A stretch of 36,068 nt of DNA from Chloroflexi bacterium TSY (GTDB taxonomy: Bacteria > Chloroflexota > Anaerolineae > Caldilineales > Caldilineaceae): NCBI GenBank assembly GCA_019217005.1, contig JAHBNG010000142.1, positions 1 through 36,068 of the forward strand, in the 5' to 3' direction. The notes under the pieces were generated by a model. That model searched no databases, was not told the DNA's origin, and saw only the letters and a program-made list of their open reading frames with translations. The stretch's first letter is position 1; the number at the start of each line of letters is the position of its first letter. The position numbers and the translations under genes were made by a program. Of this stretch, positions 1 to 7,376 are shown in pieces.

Positions 1-2
1 GT

Positions 3-680
3 TTCTTTGATATTGACCTTAACAAAGCTCGACAGGCATCTTTCATCCCCGAAGTCCCAGAGGAGGTGCCGCCATTAGCTGGTGACTGTAGTAATCTAAG
101 TGCGTTTCTGTACGCATTAGTACAGCTTTCATCTGATGAACTTGACTTGATTAACGATGCGATGACTAATCTGATTGAATTGCCCCAATCCATCTTGGTC
201 GAGCATGACGCGGAACGCGGTGGCCAGAATGCACGCTACCAATTTATTGAACAGCCTTTTGGAGAAAATAGATATGTTCCACCTGAAAGCATGTCTGATG
301 GGACTATTAGATTACTAGGGATATTGTCACTGTTATTAGCTGATCATACATCATCACTTGTCTGTTTGGAAGAGCCAGATCATGGCCTTCATCCACGCTT
401 AATGATTTATCTAGCGGATATTTTACGGCAAGCAGTAGAAATAAATGATGCCGATAGACAAGATGATGAGAATAAGCTACAACAAATAATTATCACCACG
501 CATAGTGCTGAATTCATGGATTGCTTTGATTTAGATGCCGAATCTGACTATTTACAAGTATATATAGCCGATCGCGATCAACAAGGCAGAACAGATTTTG
601 TCCCTGCAACATCTGAAGAGTTTGCACCTTGGCTCGAACGGTATCGACTTAGAGAAGCAATCCGACGCAACATGATATAA
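3..680 (+). CDS. AAA_21/OLD-like ATPase, C-terminal part (5' end outside window)
   Basis: The frame is open from the first bases of the window, so the gene begins upstream and only about 225 C-terminal residues are visible. Seen: an ABC-type signature-like SDGT segment, a Walker B strand LVCLEEPDHGLHP, and an H-loop IIITTHSAEFMD near the end. This is the C-terminal half of an SMC/ABC-like AAA_21 ATPase of the kind found in OLD, Gabija-like and PARIS-like defence modules. The Walker A motif must lie outside the window. The stop is 11 bases before the TTG of a DUF4276-type gene, a common partner, so the two are probably cotranscribed and act together. The exact family (OLD, AAA_21 or AAA_15) cannot be fixed without the N-terminus. 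Confidence 0.85.
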   Translation, partial: FFDIDLNKARQASFIPEVPEEVPPLAGDCSNLSAFLYALVQLSSDELDLINDAMTNLIELPQSILVEHDAERGGQNARYQFIEQPFGENRYVPPESMSDGTIRLLGILSLLLADHTSSLVCLEEPDHGLHPRLMIYLADILRQAVEINDADRQDDENKLQQIIITTHSAEFMDCFDLDAESDYLQVYIADRDQQGRTDFVPATSEEFAPWLERYRLREAIRRNMI

Positions 681-691
681 AGGGCATAGTT

Positions 692-1378
692 TTGGCAAAC
701 ATCCAGCTTTTCGTAGAAGACGAACTAAGTGAGGCATATGAGCATTTGACGTCAAATGCGCTAGGGATCAAACAGCTACGACGAAGAAGTAAGGGCAAAC
801 AAATTAGAGCATCGAAACTCGATGTTAATGAATATATTGATGTGAATAGTTTGTTGGATCTGACTTATAGAGCTGCTAGAACAGGTGCTTCTCAGGTGTT
901 TTTCATACTCGACGAAGAAGATCCTCAAAGATCGCCTGAGCGTGCAACAATTCAAAGACAGTTCAAACAAGCATTTGAGGCTTTATGTCGCGAAATTGAA
1001 CGTCTACCCAAGAGTAAGATCAGGGTCGTCAGAGTTGTTTGCAAAACCTGTTTGGAATGTTGGCTACTGGCCGATCCAGCAGCAGTTGTTTCTGCCGCAG
1101 GAGCTCCTAAATCTTATTCACCGAAGAGTAGCACTACAACAACTTATGGCCCGCGACAAGCGCGCGATCAAATTGCCCATATCTTCAATGAAGTAAACCG
1201 GCGTCAGCGTAATAAGAAAAGAAGAGGCGGTCGCAGTGTCAAATCCGAAGGAGCAAAAATAGCTGGATACGTCGATCTCGATAGAGCTTCTAAGAATAAT
1301 TATAGCCTTGCATATTTCTGTGATATGCTCATCAATAAACGCGATGGCTGCAAGCATAGCTTTCCAGAACATAGTTGA
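692..1378 (+). CDS. DUF4276-like TOPRIM-fold protein, partner of the upstream ATPase
   Basis: A 228-residue protein. It opens with a strand and acidic residue (QLFVEDELSEAY) like the TOPRIM glutamate motif, followed by an acidic cluster FFILDEEDPQ around residue 72 and then ECWLLADP near residue 125, a hallmark of DUF4276. DUF4276 proteins are TOPRIM-like and are usually encoded beside AAA_21 ATPases, much as AriB follows AriA in PARIS. A nuclease or RNase role is inference. The start is a TTG, 11 bases after the ATPase stop; the C-terminal third is very basic (RQRNKKRRGGR), which suggests nucleic-acid contact. The gene ends 11 bases before nurA, so all are likely one operon. Confidence 0.7.
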   Translation: MANIQLFVEDELSEAYEHLTSNALGIKQLRRRSKGKQIRASKLDVNEYIDVNSLLDLTYRAARTGASQVFFILDEEDPQRSPERATIQRQFKQAFEALCREIERLPKSKIRVVRVVCKTCLECWLLADPAAVVSAAGAPKSYSPKSSTTTTYGPRQARDQIAHIFNEVNRRQRNKKRRGGRSVKSEGAKIAGYVDLDRASKNNYSLAYFCDMLINKRDGCKHSFPEHS

Positions 1379-1389
1379 TCTAAATTCCG

Positions 1390-2514
1390 ATGTCAAACCC
1401 TTTTAGCCCCCTACAAGATGCTTTAAAAATATTATGTACAGAAGCTGAGGTTCTGCCCGCTACTGGACAAGCAACAGTTGACTTGGTCATGCCTGATTTA
1501 GAAGAGATTTACGATCGACAGACAGGGGGAATGGCTACAGTTGGCAATATTTGGGAGGTTCCAAGCCGAACTCTTTACCGTGCCGTGAAACCTATTCACC
1601 GACTTGATAAACATCTGTTACGTTACTTCGTGGACGGTTCTGCGCTAACCTACTTCATCGGTACTGTACTTGAACAGGAGCGCTCAACACCAGTTCAACT
1701 TTCCCAAGTAGGGGCGGCTATGGTTTATCGACACGATGATGGCAACATAAGTGTTGCCAATGCTAATCACAGCGTACTGCTAACACTTGAAAAAAAAGCT
1801 TTGTCTGATGATTTATGGTCGAAAGTAGAGCAAACCATTAGCCGAATCAAAGGGTTTAAGCTTTGCGATAGTGCTACAAATAACGCTTACACAGATGCAA
1901 TGAACTTGCAAGAGGCCCGGCCACGCGGTGCTCACTGCGCAAACTGGCATATGCGAGAACTTGAAAAAATCTTATCCAAAGATGTTGGAAGAGACCAAAG
2001 TGACTGGCTGGTAATTGATGGCAGTCTAGGCAATGAATATGAAAACTGGAAAAGTCCACCTGTAATCGGGGTTGCGAAGACTTTTCGTCGGGATAGTCAA
2101 TTTGAATTAGGCACAGGTCCACGAGCTAAAAAGTTGAGCCTCTATGGGTTATTAAAAGATTTGGGAGAAAATCAGCGTACCGTTGTCTTTTCACGAAAGC
2201 GCAAGGATGGAAGCAACGAAGGCAAAATCTTGTTTTGGTATGTACGAATACGTCCTCAAAAGGGGTTAGATTACCCTTTAATGGGTGTAATCAAGGCTGA
2301 AATGCCAAACCCAAGTCAGCAACCAGTGGGCAGCGATCTAATTGACGAAATCAGTGGTTGCTTAATTGCAGAACGCAGCGTTGCACCTCATGGTCGAGAT
2401 GGTCGCTGGCATGCTCACTTGTATCCCATTTATATTGCTGAACGTGTAATTCGAGGGCGATTTTATTCAGAAGAAATGCTTAATACTACTGTGCATCAAG
2501 TAAAGGCTCGATAA
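1390..2514 (+). CDS. nurA: NurA-domain nuclease, C-terminus replaced by IS701 sequence
   Basis: A NurA-family protein of 374 residues as it now reads. Key motifs are RYFVDGSALT (Asp82), DWLVIDGSLG (Asp210) and VIGVAKTF (Lys230), the typical metal-binding and core motifs of NurA 5'-3' nucleases, which work with HerA translocases in DNA end resection. The tail YPIYIAERVIRGRFYSEEML matches the usual C-terminal helix. After Leu364 the frame enters the IS701 terminal repeat and stops 10 residues later. Removing bases 2484-4098 and one TTAA copy joins CTT-AA to G-GCT and gives 383 residues ending in a TGA that overlaps the herA ATG by four bases. So the last 19 native residues have been lost and coupling with herA broken. 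The catalytic core is intact; whether the protein still binds HerA is unknown. Confidence 0.8.
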   Translation: MSNPFSPLQDALKILCTEAEVLPATGQATVDLVMPDLEEIYDRQTGGMATVGNIWEVPSRTLYRAVKPIHRLDKHLLRYFVDGSALTYFIGTVLEQERSTPVQLSQVGAAMVYRHDDGNISVANANHSVLLTLEKKALSDDLWSKVEQTISRIKGFKLCDSATNNAYTDAMNLQEARPRGAHCANWHMRELEKILSKDVGRDQSDWLVIDGSLGNEYENWKSPPVIGVAKTFRRDSQFELGTGPRAKKLSLYGLLKDLGENQRTVVFSRKRKDGSNEGKILFWYVRIRPQKGLDYPLMGVIKAEMPNPSQQPVGSDLIDEISGCLIAERSVAPHGRDGRWHAHLYPIYIAERVIRGRFYSEEMLNTTVHQVKAR

Positions 2515-4098
2515 TGTTCGATTTTTGCACAAGATAATGCGAGCGTTTAGCGGAAGCAAGACGACGTTGCTTGTAGCGAAGGCGCTCGATAGTCTCAGCG
2601 AGTGTCAAGACAGGTTTAGGCAGAACGGCATGGAGAAGTTCAACAACCTGTGGCAAAGTGAGAGCGGGGGCATCATATTTGAGGAAAAACTGAGAACGAG
2701 CCAAGAAACCAAAGGCCAAAATGACTAAGGTCATATGATGATGCCAACCGAGCCAACTGCGAGTTTCATATTCGTTGAGTCCGAGAAACTGCTTGGCTTG
2801 TTCAAAAATGGTTTCAATGGGCCAACGCAAAGCAGAAACAGTGGCGAAGTCATCCAAGGAAGTCTCAAGGGGTGCATTGGAGAGAAAGTATTGCAGAGAG
2901 CAATCGGGATTGCGGCGGACGATGAGCCAGAGAGCAGAACCGGGGAGCCCATTGCGGACAGAGACAATGCGGCGACAAGCAATGGAAGCAACGATGAAGC
3001 CCTTGGAGCCCTCTTTGAGAACATGCTGTTGCCACTCATGCTCCTGGAAGGTGTCAGCGAGTTGAGCAACGGTGAGAGGCGTAGGTTCACCAGGCCGGAC
3101 GCGGAGCTTGGAAGCTTTGCGCCCGCGTCCAGATGATGCGGGCAGATAGGTCTGGGGGGCTGGAGGTCCAGACACGAGTCTCTTTGGGCACTTCAGCAAA
3201 GTAGCTGTAAGCGGTTTGGCCATCAATGCAGTCAAGCAGATGAGTATCTTTGCCAAAGGCTTCATCCATAGTGATCCAGCGGATGGGCAACGCACCCAGG
3301 GCGTGCGTCTGCTCAATCATGGACCAAGCCAATTCATTTTTTGTTTGGAAGGTCAGGTCAGTGGGAAGACCGGTTTTGTACCGCTTCTCTGCATACTCAT
3401 CACTAAACCATTCTTGGGGGGATATACAACCGACAGTTCAGTAAGGTATAGCCATGAGAGCTATTATATCCCAGGAAGACTCCGGCTTGACAGTTGGCGA
3501 TCTTGCCCAGTTCGCCACACCGCTGCCGCTTGACGCCCACTGACTCTTCTCCTTGCTTGGGAATGTCGCTCCCATCCAGGAGTAAGACGCCATTTGCATC
3601 TCCCAACAACTCACCTGTCTGTCGAGTATGTTCCGCCAGCATCGCTTCACCGCTCCAGCGGCTCTGACCCACAAAGCTTTGCAGGGGGGCGTACACCCGA
3701 TTCTCCTACTGTCGCCAGCGCGATGTTCTCGGCCGATTTGCGTTTGATTTCGGGGTCTAACAAGCCTCGCATGTAGTGGTACGCATGCTCTCTCTGAGCC
3801 ACATGGCTGAAGTATGGACTATATATGGCATGATACTCCTGGAGTTGGTCGGCCAGTGCCGCCAGTTGCTCTTCTGTCAGTTCCAGCAGCGGCGGGCTTT
3901 CCAGTTGGCTGTAGTCATATTGATTGACTGCTTGAGCAAGTTTCATCTTGATTTCCTTTCATCGAAGACTGCTTCATTTTATTGGCTCTTCAGTCTATCT
4001 CATTTTTCCTTTGCATTCTGTTTGCGTTTTGTTAGCAATATGCCCAGAAATATAACGAATTTCCTTTGTGTTTCACAATATATTGCTGCACAGTAGTA
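2484..4098. mobile_element. IS701-family insertion sequence between nurA and herA
   Basis: The element is 1615 bp. It is bounded by perfect 12-bp inverted repeats, TACTACTGTGCA at 2484-2495 and TGCACAGTAGTA at 4087-4098, and flanked by TTAA on both sides (2480-2483 and 4099-4102). A 4-bp YTAR target duplication is characteristic of IS701. It carries one transposase gene on the minus strand, now broken by frameshifts, so the copy is probably not autonomous. Insertion was in codon 365 of nurA. The clean repeats and exact frame restoration suggest that decay has not eroded the ends. Confidence 0.93.
2486..3946 (-). pseudogene. IS701-family transposase, several frameshifts
   Basis: Read on the minus strand from ATG at 3946, the product begins MKLAQAVNQYDYSQLESPP and passes through at least three frames: 3946-3647, 3696-3403, 3332-3087 and 3316-2486. 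The pieces join into a DDE transposase of the SRSO17/IS701 type. The first catalytic Asp is in LLLDGSDIPKQG, followed by VGVKRQRCGELGKIANCQAGVFLGY; the second Asp is in WITMDEAFG; the Glu region is WPIETIFEQAKQFLGLNEYE. Breaks lie near 3690, 3370 and 3190. The last frame runs to 2486 inside the terminal repeat. Plus-strand open frames across this region are antisense shadows. Confidence 0.9.
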
Positions 4099-4156
4099 TT
4101 AAGGCTGGCATTCGCTGGCCTTTTGATGCCATCACAGCCAATAATACCGAGGTATT

Positions 4157-5845
4157 ATGACATCTAAAAATAATGAGCCGATTGGGCGAGGTTCGGCGAC
4201 CGAACGAAACCCGAATAGTGCTGAAGAATTTCAGTTTTGGATCAAACCGGGGGAATTGGTAAATCCTTTTGATATTGTAGCGGCAGAACATTATCCCAAC
4301 GCCGATGACCCTCCCGAGATTAGCAATACTTATGGACTTGTTACAAATATCAAGCATATAACAGATGCATCTAGCCATCTTTCCAACTACATATCTAGTG
4401 ACTTTGGTGAAAAGCTTGATCAGCCTCCTCAAACGCCACGGCAAGGGACAAATGTAGCGGATGTTTCTGTTTTGTCTAATAACTGCGACATTTACATGCC
4501 TGTCCGCAGCGATTCACTCGTTTATTTTGCAGACGAGACGAATATCCATGAGGCCTTAGGGATTAATAACATTCCACCAGATCGTCGCGTGCCCGCTGGT
4601 TTAATTGAAATGAGCAATGGAACGAAGGCAGTAGCCTACTTAGATCGTCATTTTGTTTTAGGGCCAGAAGCTGGCCATATGAATATTTCGGGTATTTCTG
4701 GTTTAGCGACGAAGACATCATATGTGATGTTTCTTATTCAGTCACTATTACAAACGAATCAGAGTGACAACATAGCAACGATATTGTTCAATGTGAAATA
4801 CGATGACTTATTGACAATACATGAACAACGCACTTTAGAGACCGATGAACCAGCATTCTGGGAACAATTAGGGCTAAAGCCAAAATCCTGGTCTGAAGAC
4901 AAAGTGAAATATCTATTACCGTGGGGCAATAATACCCATATAACAGACCAGCCGAACTCCTTTACTGACTCTCCGCCGATACATAGTAAATTTGCTTATG
5001 ATTTGCGTAATTCGGCTAATAAATTAGATCTGCTCTTTTCTGACATACCAGACAGCGCCGGAACTCTAAGTTCCATAATTGGTGAAATTATGGTTGGGAT
5101 TGATAGCGGTGAGCGAGTTTGGAGTAATGTACAATCTTGGGATGATTTACTGACAAAGCCACCTTTAGTACAACAAGGAATTCCTCAAAAATTTAGAAAT
5201 ATTCATGCTTCTAGTGTCGGTCGCTTTTTAAGACTGTTGCGTCGTGTCGTGAAGTCTCGCCAATCAGGTTTATTTGTCCCAAGGCTATCGAACCGGATGA
5301 CAACCATTGAAAGTGAAATTGGAGACATTCATGGTGGGCATACATACGTAATAGATATAGCCAAGCTCAATCCAGAAGAGCAGACATTGGTATTTGGCGA
5401 CGTGCTAAGAACGGTGTACGGATTATACTCTGGAGAAACTTTACTCGATGACAACTACGCTCCTCCAGAAAAAGTAATCGTCTTTGTAGATGAGCTGAAT
5501 AAGTATGCGCCTGCACGAGGTCAATCAGTTCACTCTCCCATTCTCGAGCAAGTTTTAGATATTGCTGAACGCGGACGCTCATTTGGCATAATTTTATTCT
5601 CAGCCGAACAGTTCTTGAGTGCCGTTCACGATCGTGTCACAGGTAATTCTGCAACTAAGGTTTTGGGAAGAAGTGATAGTGCTGAAATCAACGCCGGAAA
5701 TTATCGGTTTCTTGATATGGACGTTAAGAATCATCTAACACGTTTGGACAAAGGAGAATTGATCCTCTCTCACCCAATTTATCGCCAGCCAGTAAAAATC
5801 ACCTTCCCTCGACCTGCATTTCAGCAAGGGCGGACACACGAATGA
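4157..5845 (+). CDS. herA: HerA-family (DUF87) DNA translocase ATPase
   Basis: A 562-residue protein with the HerA layout. An N-terminal beta-rich HAS-barrel-like region spans about residues 30-165 (GELVNPFDIV, TYGLVTNI), followed by an FtsK/HerA ATPase core. The P-loop is unusual: GISGLATKTS at residues 179-188 keeps Lys-Thr but lacks the usual glycine before the lysine. Walker B is VIVFVDELNK (Asp445, Glu446), followed by LDIAERGRSFGIILFSAEQ and the LGRSDSAEINAG segment. HerA hexamers pump DNA and work with NurA. The ATG originally overlapped the nurA stop (ATGA at 4157-4160), and the stop overlaps the next gene's ATG in the same way, so translational coupling is likely. Since the IS701 insertion, expression may depend on read-through or a promoter inside the element. 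Confidence 0.85.
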   Translation: MTSKNNEPIGRGSATERNPNSAEEFQFWIKPGELVNPFDIVAAEHYPNADDPPEISNTYGLVTNIKHITDASSHLSNYISSDFGEKLDQPPQTPRQGTNVADVSVLSNNCDIYMPVRSDSLVYFADETNIHEALGINNIPPDRRVPAGLIEMSNGTKAVAYLDRHFVLGPEAGHMNISGISGLATKTSYVMFLIQSLLQTNQSDNIATILFNVKYDDLLTIHEQRTLETDEPAFWEQLGLKPKSWSEDKVKYLLPWGNNTHITDQPNSFTDSPPIHSKFAYDLRNSANKLDLLFSDIPDSAGTLSSIIGEIMVGIDSGERVWSNVQSWDDLLTKPPLVQQGIPQKFRNIHASSVGRFLRLLRRVVKSRQSGLFVPRLSNRMTTIESEIGDIHGGHTYVIDIAKLNPEEQTLVFGDVLRTVYGLYSGETLLDDNYAPPEKVIVFVDELNKYAPARGQSVHSPILEQVLDIAERGRSFGIILFSAEQFLSAVHDRVTGNSATKVLGRSDSAEINAGNYRFLDMDVKNHLTRLDKGELILSHPIYRQPVKITFPRPAFQQGRTHE

Positions 5846-7089
5846 CAGCTGTGTTACCGGAACTACCAAGCAGATTTACATACCGTCTTGAGTTAGCTAA
5901 ACATGTTACACCTCGCCTGTTAAAAGATGAACCAGTCCACCGCTGGTTCTATTTCCCTCACAGTTTTTCTCCTCAACTAGTAGAGTTGCTATTTGATCAT
6001 TGGCAGCTCTCTAAAGATTCAACAATTCTGGATCCATTCGTCGGTGCTGGAACAACGTTACGTTCTGCCCAACAACATGGTTATAATGGAATAGGCATAG
6101 ATTTATCCCCCTTATCAGTTTTTGTTAGTAGGGTAAAGACTAGCCACTATGACAGTTCCTTAATTCGCCACGCATTGGAAGATGTATTAAGCGGTATTAA
6201 CCATACTAATGTCGATGTGTTGCGTTCTGAAAGGCTTAAGAAAGCCTTCACCGATAAGGAATTTAGTGTGTTATCTTTATTACGACAGAATATAGCAGAG
6301 CAATCGGAACACGTTAAGCAATTTCTACTCCTTGGCTTACTTCGAGTACAGCAAAAAATCTCGCGAGCGAAGCCAGATGGCGGCTGGTTTCGGTGGGTCA
6401 AACGTGATTGCCAGGCTTCTCAAATAGGCTTACAATTTAAACAAACTATTGAGTGGATGTTAGATGACCTGACGTCTCTTGAATCGATGCATCAAGGATT
6501 CTGGGAGGTATTTATTGGTGATGCCCGAACAATAGAGTCGTTTCATGAGGATTTAATGAGATTATCTGATGGCTGTCAAGCTATCGTTACATCGCCCCCA
6601 TATCCAAATCGACATGACTATAGCAGAATCTTTCAGATAGAATTATTAACTCTCGGCTTAAGCGAATCTGAGATTTTTAACTTGCGATATAATTCTTTAC
6701 GTTCTCACGTTGAAGCACGCGCTCCCAAACAGTTAACCACGTTTTCAAAGCCTACACTTCTCCACCGAAGTATAGAATCACTACCCGATGATGCTGACTC
6801 GCGAATCGAACCTATGCTTATGGGCTACTTTGAAGATATGAACGCTATGTTGCATTCAGCATATGATACTCTTTCGAGCGGAGGACATGTAGCTTTGGTG
6901 GTTGGCAATGTTCGCCATGCAGGAGTAATGATTCCAGTCGATGAGATTCTATCTAATATCGGGGAGAGTATAGGCTTTACACCTCTTGAATCCTGGGTGG
7001 CAAGATTGCGTGGCAACAGCGCCCAGCAAATGGGTAAATTTGGTCGCGAACCTGCACGTGAAAGTATTGTTATGTTTCAAAAAAATTAG
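5842..7089 (+). CDS. site-specific DNA methyltransferase (SPPY type)
   Basis: A 415-residue amino-methyltransferase. The SAM-binding motif DPFVGAGTT is at residues 64-72, followed by GIGIDLSPLSV. The catalytic motif TSPPYPNRHDY, with SPPY at 251-254, lies on the C-terminal side, with about 180 residues in between that may hold target recognition. SPPY is typical of N4-cytosine or N6-adenine methylases; which base is modified cannot be read from sequence. The ATG overlaps the herA TGA (ATGA at 5842-5845). In context it probably marks self DNA so that the HerA-NurA nuclease spares it, or is an effector component. It is the last gene of the operon; no terminator follows at once. Confidence 0.85.
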   Translation: MTAVLPELPSRFTYRLELAKHVTPRLLKDEPVHRWFYFPHSFSPQLVELLFDHWQLSKDSTILDPFVGAGTTLRSAQQHGYNGIGIDLSPLSVFVSRVKTSHYDSSLIRHALEDVLSGINHTNVDVLRSERLKKAFTDKEFSVLSLLRQNIAEQSEHVKQFLLLGLLRVQQKISRAKPDGGWFRWVKRDCQASQIGLQFKQTIEWMLDDLTSLESMHQGFWEVFIGDARTIESFHEDLMRLSDGCQAIVTSPPYPNRHDYSRIFQIELLTLGLSESEIFNLRYNSLRSHVEARAPKQLTTFSKPTLLHRSIESLPDDADSRIEPMLMGYFEDMNAMLHSAYDTLSSGGHVALVVGNVRHAGVMIPVDEILSNIGESIGFTPLESWVARLRGNSAQQMGKFGREPARESIVMFQKN

Positions 7090-7333
7090 CTTGATTGCCA
7101 ATGCGAAGGTGTGTTTGCTGTATGCAAAGTATCGTATAGTTTCTTGGTAGGGTGGCAAGTTTGTCGCTGCGAAACCGCGGTCAACACAAAGCCCTCCTAG
7201 GTGATCTGCGCGTAATTGAAGAAGCGCAGGGTGAAAAAAGAATAGAAAGATGGAGATGGGAGTAGTGTACAAGGAATAGAACAAATGAGCAAAAAGAGAG
7301 AAGAGTGATGGATGTTGTAGGATGAGAAATAAA
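7090..7333. other. intergenic stretch, no gene recognised
   Basis: About 244 bases between the methyltransferase stop and the terminator of the opposing recombinase gene. I see no conserved protein, RNA gene or terminal repeat. It probably holds the boundary of the recombinase cassette, but no attachment-like repeat could be pinned down. Confidence 0.4.
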
Positions 7334-7362
7334 AAACCGTTACGTTTTCACCGTAACGGTTT
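7334..7362 (-). terminator. intrinsic terminator of the recombinase cassette
   Basis: An 11-bp perfect stem, AAACCGTTACG at 7334-7344 paired with CGTAACGGTTT at 7352-7362, and a 7-base loop. Read on the minus strand the stem runs straight into a T tract (TTTTTT followed by ATTTC), as expected of a Rho-independent terminator. It lies 15 bases beyond the recombinase stop. Confidence 0.85.
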
Positions 7363-7376
7363 GAAGGGAGGGAAAA

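Noticed and set aside
2735..3136. Plus-strand open frames across the IS701 element
   Set aside because: They are antisense to a recognisable transposase with DDE motifs and resemble no protein.
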